Part shown: piece by piece, positions 22,485 to 29,331 of the stretch | Layout of the letters: each line of letters starts with the position of its first letter | Position numbering within the stretch: the first letter of the stretch is position 1 | Assembly (NCBI GenBank): GCA_947630975.1 | Contig: CANRJP010000014.1 | Span: 1-39,870 of the forward strand | DNA: 39,870 nt | Source: an uncultured Clostridia bacterium | GTDB taxonomy: Bacteria; Bacillota; Clostridia; UMGS1883 | Reading direction: 5' to 3' | Translations under genes and position numbers: made by a program | The notes under the pieces: generated by a model | The model's input: the letters and a program-made list of their open reading frames with translations, nothing else | Told to the model about the DNA's origin: nothing | Database searches by the model: none

Positions 22485-22513
22485 AGTATAGCATAAGACG
22501 AAAAGAAATGCAA
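22485..22513 (-). promoter_or_regulatory. Promoter of the type III locus
   Basis: On the minus strand TTGCAT (22513-22508) and TATACT (22490-22485) are exactly 17 bp apart, just before the leader hairpin and repeats. Confidence 0.75.
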
Positions 22514-22546
22514 TATTTTTATATAAAATTTTAAGAAATTTTTGCA

Positions 22547-22609
22547 ATGTTCAGTATATTTTTTGTTTTGGTAATGATACTTTTGATTATCGCCATCACA
22601 AAAAAATAA
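22547..22609 (+). pseudogene. Remnant of a module toxin peptide (module 2)
   Basis: ATG 22547 opens a 20-residue hydrophobic frame that ends ...IIAITKK just like the module peptides, immediately before the shared terminator. The usual leader, promoter and GGAGG site are absent, so it is probably silent. Confidence 0.5.
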
Positions 22610-22848
22610 CTGCCCCCTCGGCCAAAGACGGGCAGTTATTTATAACTAAACAACTTGGCTAACCGTTTCAGTAAACACTGAATAAGTACAGGGCGGCGAT
22701 TGGCGAGACACAATTTTCTTTAAACAAGGAAAAAAGCGCAGAAATACTTGTTGTATTTCGAGCATTTTTGACGCAGTGTAAAGGAAATTTGGCCGTCAAG
22801 CGTCGTGCTGTATTTGTTCAGCGTTTACTTGTGGTCTTGCCTCTATCT
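22600..22848 (-). ncRNA. Antitoxin-type RNA gene split by a MITE (module 2)
   Basis: The promoter and first bases (GATAGAGGCAAG) are intact at the right, and TTGGCTAACCGTTT plus the terminator are intact at the left. About 160 bp of foreign palindrome lies between them, so the transcript would be about 250 nt instead of 90. Confidence 0.6.
22670..22830. mobile_element. MITE-like palindrome inserted in module 2
   Basis: The ends AGTAAACACTGAATAAGTAC and AGTAAACGCTGAACAAATAC (complement of the right end) are about 30-bp imperfect terminal inverted repeats. The centre has GAAATACTTGTTGTATTTC. The whole element is an imperfect hairpin and encodes nothing. Confidence 0.7.
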
Positions 22849-22854
22849 ATTTTT

Positions 22855-22883
22855 ATTATACACGATTATTTTTACTTTGTCAA
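22855..22883 (-). promoter_or_regulatory. Promoter of antitoxin-type RNA, module 2
   Basis: On the minus strand TTGACA (22883-22878) and TATAAT (22860-22855), 17 bp apart. Confidence 0.8.
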
Positions 22884-22941
22884 GCGATTTTGCGTAAATT
22901 TATATTTCGTCAGCGTTATTCCTGCACACGCAAAAAAAATC

Positions 22942-22970
22942 TTGCATTTTGTCGGATTATGTGCTATAAT
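22942..22970 (+). promoter_or_regulatory. Promoter of toxin module 3
   Basis: TTGCAT and TATAAT, 17 bp apart, followed by the invariant leader GATAGAGCGCAAGTAGTGGG and ACGGTTAGCC. Confidence 0.8.
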
Positions 22971-23048
22971 ATTTCTTGGATAGAGCGCAAGTAGTGGGAC
23001 GGTTAGCCACCAACACCTTCATTACATAATGAAAGGAGGTGGTACGTG

Positions 23049-23120
23049 ATGACTGAACGGGAGTTTTTATTATTATTTTTAATAATAGTTCTCTTTATCA
23101 TAATCATCATAAAAAAATAA
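23049..23120 (+). CDS. Small hydrophobic peptide, putative type I toxin (module 3)
   Basis: A 23-residue peptide beginning MTEREFLLL, with an almost pure Ile/Leu/Phe core and ending IIIIIKK. GAAAGGAGGTGG lies upstream. The leader is as in module 1 but has a different insert between the GGTTAGCC motif and the ribosome site. The stop codon lies in the shared terminator. Confidence 0.65.
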   Translation: MTEREFLLLFLIIVLFIIIIIKK

Positions 23121-23153
23121 CTGCCCCCGTAGCTAAAGCGGGCAGTTATTTTA
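23111..23153. terminator. Shared bidirectional terminator, module 3
   Basis: AAATAACTGCCC pairs with GGGCAGTTATTTT; the loop contains AGCTAAAG. Confidence 0.85.
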
Positions 23154-23203
23154 AAGAATAACTAATCAATTTGGCTAACCGTTTTACGGTCTTGCCTCTA
23201 TCT
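23111..23203 (-). ncRNA. Convergent antisense RNA, putative antitoxin (module 3)
   Basis: About 93 nt, starting GATAGAGGCAAGACCG...ACGGTTAGCC and ending in the shared terminator. The leader matches module 1 except for one base. Confidence 0.65.
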
Positions 23204-23209
23204 ATTTTT

Positions 23210-23238
23210 ATTATACACGATTGTTTTTGCTTTGTCAA
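23210..23238 (-). promoter_or_regulatory. Promoter of antisense RNA, module 3
   Basis: On the minus strand TTGACA (23238-23233) and TATAAT (23215-23210), 17 bp apart. Confidence 0.85.
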
Positions 23239-23275
23239 GTGATTTCGCATAAATTTATATTTCGGCGGTGCGCCT

Positions 23276-23885
23276 TAATGAGGAATGAGGAGTTAGGAAT
23301 TAGGAATATTAATGTGACAGTTACATTATTTGTCGTTTTTACCGTAAGACGGCACAAGAAGTTTGATTTGAAAATTCGTTCATTATTGTCACCGTAAACG
23401 TTTGATGGCGGACGCCCGATGGGCGCCCCTACGGAGTATAGGCAACATTACCGGTACAGCCACGCCAAACAAGGTCACATTTACGGTACATACACGCCAA
23501 CGCCGTAACCGCCCCGCCGGTATTCCTCATTCCTAATTCCTCATTCCTAATTAACAGCGTCACGCCCTACGGGTATTTTGTCATTTATAATTTACGGTAC
23601 ATACACGCCAACGCCGTAAATGCCCCGCCGGTATTCCTCATTCCTAATTCCTCATTCCTAATTAACAGCGTCGCGCCCTACGGGTATTTTGTCATTTATA
23701 ATTTACGGTACACACACGCCAACGCCGTAGCTGCCCCGCCGGTATTCCTCATTCCTAATTCCTCATTCCTAATTAACAGCGTCGCGCCCTACGGGTATTT
23801 TGTCATATTTAATTTACCGGTACACACAAGCAAACACCGTAAATGCCCCGTCAGTATTCCTCATTCCTCATTCCTCACTCCTAAT
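23276..23885. repeat. Heptad-flanked repeat expanded into a 111-bp tandem array
   Basis: A left end (heptads, TATTAATGTGACAG) and the core GATGGGCGCCCCTACGG are followed by right-end units. The TATTCCTCATTCC anchor falls at 23521, 23632, 23743 and 23855, so the period is 111-112 bp. Each unit has GTCGCGCCCTACGGGTATTT, TTTACGGTACA, CGCCAACGCCGTA and TGCCCCGCCGG. No gene is present. Confidence 0.85.
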
Positions 23886-23887
23886 TT

Positions 23888-23928
23888 AACAAAAAAGGCC
23901 CCGAGCTTACGCCCGAGGCCCTCTTTAA
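23888..23928 (-). terminator. Terminator of the secreted-protein operon
   Basis: GGCCTCGGGC pairs with GCTCGGGGCC across TTAA-like loop bases. On the minus strand it ends in TTTTTTG, 17 bp past the stop at 23945. Confidence 0.85.
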
Positions 23929-23944
23929 ATTTTCAGTTTGCGAT

Positions 23945-24124
23945 TTATTTCGCGCTCCAGTAACCGAAGTTGTCGGCGGGCACCGAAGTGGTGTCCTTTA
24001 CTACTACAGCGTCAGTGGAAACTGTAGTTTCAACACTGGTGGCCGCGCTAAAGAGGCCCATTACCTCTGTCTCGGGAGACAGAGACTTAACCTCGATGGC
24101 GGGGCTGGTAAATAACTTTTTCAT
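23945..24124 (-). CDS. 59-residue protein of unknown function
   Basis: ATG 24124 with GAGGAGG nine bases upstream. The product starts MKKLFTSPAIEVKSLSPETE, has a Val/Thr-rich middle (ETTVSTDAVVVKDTTSV) and ends DNFGYWSAK. It has no cysteine, no signal peptide and no membrane segment. The opening MKK-x-[FY]-x-x-P-x-[IL]-EV is a pattern I associate with short, poorly understood Firmicute proteins. It follows the 1068-residue secreted protein by 19 bp and precedes a terminator, so the two are one operon. I cannot assign a role; a peptide precursor is only one possibility. Confidence 0.7.
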   Translation of the reverse strand: MKKLFTSPAIEVKSLSPETEVMGLFSAATSVETTVSTDAVVVKDTTSVPADNFGYWSAK

Positions 24125-24143
24125 ATCTGTCTACCTCCTCTAA

Positions 24144-27100
24144 TTACAGCTCGGGAATGAAGTCGACAGCGGCGTCGGCACCGTCGGCGTCAACGTCGGC
24201 CATCTCGGTGGCTACGAACTCGATCTCTACGCTGTCAAGGCTGAGGGTAACAGCGCCGTCAGCGTTCTCAAGAGTAACGGTGTCGCCATCTATGGTGATC
24301 TTGGAGTAAAGCTCCGCCTTATCCTCAGTGGCAACAACCTTACTGGAGGGGCCGGCCTTAACAATGCCCTTGAAGCCTATACCCTTCTCAAAGAGCTCGG
24401 GAGCAACGGTGATGGTAGTAACGCTATCGGCTACTTCGACGGTGATAACCTCGTCACGGCCATCGCCGAACTTATTCTCGGCGTTGTAAACCGCACCCAT
24501 GTCGGACAGAGCCTTAACGGCCTGATCGATATGAGCAAGAGTCTCATCGGTCTTATATGCGGCCGCGTTGGCGGTAAGGTCGGCTACAACGGCATTGGAC
24601 ATGGCCTTGGCGGTCGCCCAGTCAAGGATATAGCCGGTATCGGTGTCTACTATGTAAGCGGTGTAGTCAACGTTGAAGCTGTTGGGCACAACGGCAACCT
24701 TGGTCTGACCGTCCTCAAGCACAACCGGATCAAGAACGGTATCTTCTATACCGTCACTACCGGTACGGGGCTTATGAGCATCCTCGGCGACTACCTTGAG
24801 GGTCTGGCCGGCATATTCGCCGCCAAGCTCAAATACATGAGCGAGAACCTCGGTCTCGCCTTCGGCGAGGTAAGTGATGCCGGCGGCCTTAACGGTGGCG
24901 GCGGCGGGAACCTCTTCCGCGGTAATCTTGTCGGTGTTGATCTGGATGTTGGTGGCAGTAAACCGTCCGTCTGCATTGGCGTCGCCGGCGCAGGAATTGC
25001 TTACAAATGCTATACCGTCAATGGGGCCACTGGCACGGAACGCCTTGTCGGCGGCCTTGGCAAGCTGCTTGCCGGTCTCGTCAAGTATTGTAAGGCTGTA
25101 CTTATTATCAGTAACGTTTATCTCAAAGAGCAGTATATAGGGCTTTCCTGTTTCGATGGAAAGGATAGAATTCTCCGTAGCACTGCCGTTTCTGGGGCAG
25201 AAACCGGTGCCATTGCAAACAATCTGCACGCCGGCATAAGTAAACACATTTCCGCTCTTAACTGTACCGTTGGGTTCGCCGGTTTCTTCATCTGTACCGG
25301 GCTCAATCGCGTCATGGTCAAGGAACAAAATCTGTTCATCGACATTCGCACTAAACTGAACGGTCATCTCGGCATTGACGGTGCCCTCGGTAATCTCCTT
25401 GGGGAAGAGCACGGTGGCGTCCTTGGTTCTTATCTGGTTATTCTGAACGCGGGCGGAAACAACGTCAGCCATGTCAAAGGTCTTTGCACGAAGACCGTCG
25501 GCGGCCTTAACGGTAATGCCTATCTCTTTCTCATCAGCGTCAACGAGAGTACCGGTAGCACCGTCTTCGGCCCACTTAACCGTGAAGCTTTCGGGAGCAA
25601 GACCCTCGACCGGTTTGTCAAGAGTTGCGGTAACTGTTTCGGGAACAACGGGAGTATAGTCGCCTACGGCGGTGACAAAATCGGCGCCGGTAATTGTGGC
25701 TACTAAATCGGCCTTTACATAGTACTTATCCGTTCCGGCAACAAGGGTAACATCAGCGGCGGGGTTGGTGTAGTAATTCAAATCTACACGCTTATTTTTA
25801 GCGAGTGCGCCGGCTTCAACCTTAACCACTTCGTCCGCCTTGCCTTCGCCCTTAATTTCACCGAGTACGGTACCGTTGGCGGTGCCGTCGGTGGTGGCGA
25901 TAATGCTGTAGCTTACATCGCCGGAAAGGTCTTCCAACTCATATACGGCGAAGTTATCCCAGATGGGAGCGCCGTCATTGAAGTAAGAACCGGCAAAACC
26001 GATAACAGTCTGATCAGCCTCGGTCTCGACAACAAAAGTCTTGTCGATGAACTGATCGAGCACGAGATTGATGTGACCGCCGCCGCTGCCTGCGCCGTAA
26101 TCAGCCACATTGGTTCCGCTCTTGATTATATCTGCCGCATCGGCCTTATTGGCATAAATCCAAGCATACTGATTGTAGCGGTCTGCGCTTCCTTCACTGT
26201 TCTGACCGTTGGACTTTGTAGCCATAGCGTCAAAGGTAACGACATACTTCTTGCCACCTGTAACAGTCCAAGCGGTATGAATCGGTACATCACTGCCCAT
26301 ATCCAATGTCTGGAAAGCCTGATTTCCTTCGCTGACCTTTTCAGTATCGGTAATGAGGGCGTATCTGTCACCGGCGACGATATCCTTACCGTCTTTGTCA
26401 AGCACGCCGGTAAGGCCGTCCTCAAAGCCGGGGTTGTTATCTTTAATAAGATTGTCGCCCACGATGTTCTTGTACACAGTCACGGGAATCTCAGCCGTAT
26501 TTTCGCCGGATTTAAGAGTGATAGTCTGAGGCTCGCCCACCTTGTACACGTGCTCCGCATCAGCCGTATATATATCGCGTACCAAGGGAGTGAATTCGGC
26601 GTTGGGATAGAGACCAGTCTGAGTGTAAACTGACTCGTCCACAACATCATTGCCGCAAACATACTTTACGGTAACGCTGGCATCGGGCTGAATTTCCTCA
26701 ACCTCGTAAATCTCGATGTCATCAAAGAGATAGTTTTCGGAATAGCGCGGGAACACTTCCAGACAAACGGTCTGCTGGGGGACAGTCTTAACAACAGCTA
26801 CGGCTCTGTTCCACTCACCTGACGTTAAAGCCTGGTCGGAACCCTGAGTGTTGTTATTACCCCATTTTCCGGTAAGATTGCAATCATTGTTTACATCCTT
26901 GCCGTCTTTATTATCCGAAGCGCCCATGGTAAGCGTTATTTTATTCTTAGTCGGCTTAATCCACATGCTTATGGCATAAACCTTTTCCTCTTCCACGGGC
27001 TCCCCGCCGTTCAGCATATACTGATAGACGAAGCCGGCTGTGGGATCGCCGGTGCCCTTATCATTGGTTACTTTCATAGAATGGGTACCGGTTTTAGCAC

Positions 27101-27350
27101 CTTCCTCAACAACGGAAATAGAGGGATCCAACTCAATCAGTGCAGAACCATCCCAGCTGTGGTAATTTGCGATGTTGCCATCTTCAAATGTACCGTCGGT
27201 AACGACATTATCTGACAGCAGTTTGTACCCTTTGCCATCGACAAAAATTACATCGTCCTTTGTTTCCGCAAAGGCAGCGGGCATAACGGCCATTACCATT
27301 GCCACAACGACGATCAGAGCAAGTATCTTGCTCATCTTAATTGTGTTCAT
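24144..27350 (-). CDS. Large secreted multi-domain protein with carbohydrate-binding-like modules
   Basis: 1068 residues. A signal peptide (SKILALIVVVAMVMAVMPAAFA) ends near residue 28. Two jelly-roll modules of CBM4/9 type follow: ~45-215 (NVVTDGTFEDGNIANYHSW ... YLFDDIEIYEV) and ~320-480 (NLIKDNNPGFEDGLTG ... IWDNFAVYELED). Between and after them lie Ig-like or beta-sandwich segments; ~690-830 resembles a third concanavalin-like module with three cysteines. No catalytic domain, LPXTG motif, SLH domain or dockerin is visible; the C-terminus is acidic (ADVDADGADAAVDF). It is probably released, or held at the surface by an unseen partner, and binds glycans. Regulation may act through the ~150-nt GC-rich leader. 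Confidence 0.75.
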   Translation of the reverse strand: MNTIKMSKILALIVVVAMVMAVMPAAFAETKDDVIFVDGKGYKLLSDNVVTDGTFEDGNIANYHSWDGSALIELDPSISVVEEGAKTGTHSMKVTNDKGTGDPTAGFVYQYMLNGGEPVEEEKVYAISMWIKPTKNKITLTMGASDNKDGKDVNNDCNLTGKWGNNNTQGSDQALTSGEWNRAVAVVKTVPQQTVCLEVFPRYSENYLFDDIEIYEVEEIQPDASVTVKYVCGNDVVDESVYTQTGLYPNAEFTPLVRDIYTADAEHVYKVGEPQTITLKSGENTAEIPVTVYKNIVGDNLIKDNNPGFEDGLTGVLDKDGKDIVAGDRYALITDTEKVSEGNQAFQTLDMGSDVPIHTAWTVTGGKKYVVTFDAMATKSNGQNSEGSADRYNQYAWIYANKADAADIIKSGTNVADYGAGSGGGHINLVLDQFIDKTFVVETEADQTVIGFAGSYFNDGAPIWDNFAVYELEDLSGDVSYSIIATTDGTANGTVLGEIKGEGKADEVVKVEAGALAKNKRVDLNYYTNPAADVTLVAGTDKYYVKADLVATITGADFVTAVGDYTPVVPETVTATLDKPVEGLAPESFTVKWAEDGATGTLVDADEKEIGITVKAADGLRAKTFDMADVVSARVQNNQIRTKDATVLFPKEITEGTVNAEMTVQFSANVDEQILFLDHDAIEPGTDEETGEPNGTVKSGNVFTYAGVQIVCNGTGFCPRNGSATENSILSIETGKPYILLFEINVTDNKYSLTILDETGKQLAKAADKAFRASGPIDGIAFVSNSCAGDANADGRFTATNIQINTDKITAEEVPAAATVKAAGITYLAEGETEVLAHVFELGGEYAGQTLKVVAEDAHKPRTGSDGIEDTVLDPVVLEDGQTKVAVVPNSFNVDYTAYIVDTDTGYILDWATAKAMSNAVVADLTANAAAYKTDETLAHIDQAVKALSDMGAVYNAENKFGDGRDEVITVEVADSVTTITVAPELFEKGIGFKGIVKAGPSSKVVATEDKAELYSKITIDGDTVTLENADGAVTLSLDSVEIEFVATEMADVDADGADAAVDFIPEL

Positions 27351-27505
27351 TATGTTTGTCCTCCTTATAAATTATTTGTTTTTTTGTTCATACCCCTCGC
27401 ACACCGCCGCGGCAGCCGCGCGTGCCCGGTGTTTCGGTCGACCTCCGGCGTTCCGGCGCCGCCCTCCGCCCCAACGGTACACAAAGGATATTTTAACATA
27501 TCTTC

Positions 27506-27534
27506 ATATTAGCACGATTTGTGCGTTTTGTCAA
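27506..27534 (-). promoter_or_regulatory. Promoter of the secreted-protein operon
   Basis: On the minus strand TTGACA (27534-27529) and TAATAT (27511-27506), 17 bp apart. The leader to the ATG at 27350 is about 150 nt and contains GC-rich palindromes (about 27405-27475), then AAGGAGG. Confidence 0.8.
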
Positions 27535-27611
27535 GAGATTTTGTGATTTTTGCCACAAAAATTTAACACTTTTTTTATTTTGCGGCGGCGGGGCAACGTC
27601 GCACAGGGAGA

Positions 27612-27750
27612 TTTAATGAGGAATGAGGAGTTAGGAATTAGGAATTAGGAATATTAATGTGACAGTTAAACTGTTTGTCGTTTTTACCGTAAGACGGCAC
27701 AGGAAGTTTTGATTTGTAATTTTTACAATAAACCCGCACAGATATATAAA
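27612..27750. repeat. Left half of a heptad-flanked repeat, joined to module 4
   Basis: Heptads, TATTAATGTGACAG and TTTACCGTAAGACGGCACAG as at 23300, then AATAAACCCGCACAGATATA running straight into the module 4 promoter. Confidence 0.7.
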
Positions 27751-27756
27751 AATTTC

Positions 27757-27785
27757 TTGCATTTTGTCGGATTATATGTTATAAT
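27757..27785 (+). promoter_or_regulatory. Promoter of toxin module 4
   Basis: TTGCAT (27757-27762) and TATAAT (27780-27785), 17 bp apart. Confidence 0.8.
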
Positions 27786-27851
27786 ATGGAAGGATAGAGC
27801 GCAAGTAGTGGGACGGTTAGCCATCTTCCTTGTGAAAGGAGGTGGTTTGTG

Positions 27852-27923
27852 ATGACAGAACGAGAGTTCATTATTTTATTTTTAATAATGATGCTTTTAA
27901 TCTTAACCATCATAAAAAAATAA
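27852..27923 (+). CDS. Small hydrophobic peptide, putative type I toxin (module 4)
   Basis: A 23-residue peptide starting MTEREFIILF and ending LTIIKK, clearly related to the module 3 peptide. The leader and GAAAGGAGGTGG match module 1 base for base around the ribosome site. Confidence 0.65.
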   Translation: MTEREFIILFLIMMLLILTIIKK

Positions 27924-27955
27924 CTGCCCCTCTGGCCAAGGTTTGGCAGTTATTC
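27913..27955. terminator. Shared bidirectional terminator, module 4
   Basis: AAATAACTGCC pairs with GGCAGTTATT; the loop contains GGCCAAGG. Confidence 0.8.
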
Positions 27956-28001
27956 TTAACTGAAGCTTTTGGCTAACCGTTTTACGGCCTTGCCTCTATC
28001 T
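27913..28001 (-). ncRNA. Convergent antisense RNA, putative antitoxin (module 4)
   Basis: About 89 nt, with the GATAGAGGCAAGGCCG...ACGGTTAGCC start and the shared terminator. Confidence 0.65.
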
Positions 28002-28007
28002 ATTTTT

Positions 28008-28036
28008 ATTATACATGATTGCTTTTATTTTGTCAA
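28008..28036 (-). promoter_or_regulatory. Promoter of antisense RNA, module 4
   Basis: On the minus strand TTGACA (28036-28031) and TATAAT (28013-28008), 17 bp apart. Confidence 0.85.
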
Positions 28037-28053
28037 GTGTTTTTGCGTAAATT

Positions 28054-28150
28054 TAATGAGGAATGAGGAATATTAATGTGACAGTTGCATTATTTGTCGT
28101 TTTTACCGTAAGACGGCACAGGGAAATTGGATTTGTAATTTTTACAATAA
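28054..28150. repeat. Left half of a heptad-flanked repeat, joined to module 5
   Basis: The same arrangement as at 27612, with two heptads, TATTAATGTGACAG, and AATAAACCCGCATAGATATA running into the module 5 promoter. Together with module 5 it is a tandem copy of the unit at 27612-28053. Confidence 0.7.
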
Positions 28151-28175
28151 ACCCGCATAGATATATAAAAATTTC

Positions 28176-28204
28176 TTGCATTTTGTCGGATTATATGTTA
28201 TAAT
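28176..28204 (+). promoter_or_regulatory. Promoter of toxin module 5
   Basis: TTGCAT (28176-28181) and TATAAT (28199-28204), 17 bp apart. Confidence 0.8.
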
Positions 28205-28286
28205 GTTTTTTGGATAGAGCGCAAGTAGTGGGACGGTTAGCCACATTCCCCATCACCATTTTATATGGAAGGGAGGTGGCCCTTGT

Positions 28287-28361
28287 ATGATTGAGAAGCT
28301 CATGACATGGATAGTCTTATTCGTGATATTTGTGATACTTAATGATACAAAGAAAAAATAA
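28287..28361 (+). CDS. Small hydrophobic peptide, putative type I toxin (module 5)
   Basis: A 24-residue peptide: MIEKLMTWIVLFVIFVIL followed by a polar basic tail (NDTKKK). Its sequence is unlike the other peptides although the leader and terminator are the same. The ribosome site is GGAAGGGAGGTGG. Confidence 0.65.
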   Translation: MIEKLMTWIVLFVIFVILNDTKKK

Positions 28362-28394
28362 CTGCCCCCTTGGCTAAATGGGCAGTTATTTTTT
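28352..28394. terminator. Shared bidirectional terminator, module 5
   Basis: AAAATAACTGCCC pairs with GGGCAGTTATTTT; the loop contains TTGGCTAAAT, the best match to the TTAGCC of the leader. Confidence 0.85.
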
Positions 28395-28443
28395 ACAGAT
28401 AATTTGCACATTGGCTAACCGTTTTACGGCCTTGCCTCTATCT
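28352..28443 (-). ncRNA. Convergent antisense RNA, putative antitoxin (module 5)
   Basis: About 92 nt, with the same conserved start and the shared terminator. Only the middle stretch between GGTTAGCC and the stem differs from the other copies. Confidence 0.65.
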
Positions 28444-28449
28444 ATTTTT

Positions 28450-28478
28450 ATTATACATGATTGCTTTTATTTTGTCAA
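28450..28478 (-). promoter_or_regulatory. Promoter of antisense RNA, module 5
   Basis: On the minus strand TTGACA (28478-28473) and TATAAT (28455-28450), 17 bp apart. Confidence 0.85.
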
Positions 28479-28548
28479 GTGTTTTTGCGTAAATTTAATG
28501 TTCAACGGCGTGCCGTGGTCGTCGCGCCCTACCGATAATCTTATCATA

Positions 28549-29250
28549 TCAACTGCCCTGTCCGGTAATGACCACGCCGACCGTGCGGAGAATGAGCTTG
28601 AAGTCCACCCAAAAGCTCCTGTCGCGTATATATTGGACATCCATGTCCACCCAGTCGTCAAAGCCCACGTCGTCACGGCTCTTGCAGGTCTGCCAGTAGC
28701 AGGTCAGACCCGGTGTCACCGTCAGGCGTTGATTTTCGTAGTCGTCATATTTCGCCACCTCGTCGGGGAGGGGGGGTCTGGGGCCAACTATGCTCATGTC
28801 GCCCTTGAGCACGTTCCAAAGCTGGGGCAGCTCGTCAATGGAGGTGCGGCGAATGAACCGTCCCACGCGGGTTATGCGGGGGTCGTCCTTTATCTTGAAA
28901 ACAGGGCCGTCCTTTTCGTTGTCCTTCTCCAGCTCTTTCCGAAGCTCATCGGCGTTGACCACCATGGAGCGGAACTTCCAGAAGCGGAATATCCGCCCGC
29001 CCCGGCCCACTCTTTCCTGAGAATAGAAGGGGCTGCCGTGGGGGTCGTCAATAAAGACCGCCAGCGCCACCAGAGCAAAAAGCGGACTCAGACACACAAG
29101 GCCCAAAAAAGAAACCGTTATATCAAACAGACGTTTTACCGTCAGATAACCCAGACCTTTTTTCACATCATTCCGACTCAGCAGTTTTCGCCGCCCGGTC
29201 GAAGCCTCATCCGCGCCGTCCCGGAAAACCGTATCCACTTCCGGCGTCAT
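28549..29250 (-). CDS. Bacterial sugar transferase (undecaprenyl-phosphate sugar phosphotransferase, WcaJ/EpsL type)
   Basis: 233 residues. One membrane or re-entrant segment (~38-66; VKRLFDITVSFLGLVCLSPLF) leads into the catalytic region with SPFYSQERVGRGGRIFRFWKFRSM, DPRITRVGRFIRRTSIDELPQLWNVLKGDMSIVGPRPPLP and TPGLTCYWQ. It transfers a sugar-1-phosphate to undecaprenyl phosphate, the first step of capsule, exopolysaccharide or glycoprotein glycan synthesis. ATG 29250 with GGGGAGGT seven bases upstream is a far better start than the TTG at 29301. No other glycan gene is adjacent, so it is isolated from its pathway. Confidence 0.93.
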   Translation of the reverse strand: MTPEVDTVFRDGADEASTGRRKLLSRNDVKKGLGYLTVKRLFDITVSFLGLVCLSPLFALVALAVFIDDPHGSPFYSQERVGRGGRIFRFWKFRSMVVNADELRKELEKDNEKDGPVFKIKDDPRITRVGRFIRRTSIDELPQLWNVLKGDMSIVGPRPPLPDEVAKYDDYENQRLTVTPGLTCYWQTCKSRDDVGFDDWVDMDVQYIRDRSFWVDFKLILRTVGVVITGQGS

Positions 29251-29331
29251 ACCGGCGACCTCCCCTCTCTGGGATTTTTGAGATATATCAAAAAAACTCA
29301 AAATACGTCACAAAAAATCTGTTACGAATAG

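Noticed and set aside
22304-22486. A 60-codon plus-strand frame with repeated FFxKVLPSHL
   Set aside because: It is antisense to the pseudoknot repeats; the repetition comes from the RNA repeats, and there is no ribosome site.
22768-22983. A 71-codon plus-strand frame with LPLSIFIIHDYFYFVK
   Set aside because: It is a readthrough of the antitoxin promoter region, and the same pseudo-peptide appears at 28440 for the same reason.
23410-23885. Possible CRISPR array
   Set aside because: The period is 111 bp, the whole unit is conserved without unique spacers, and no cas gene is near.
28378-29331. A 317-codon plus-strand frame opposite the sugar transferase
   Set aside because: It starts in a terminator, runs backwards through an antitoxin promoter and then antisense to a clear sugar transferase.
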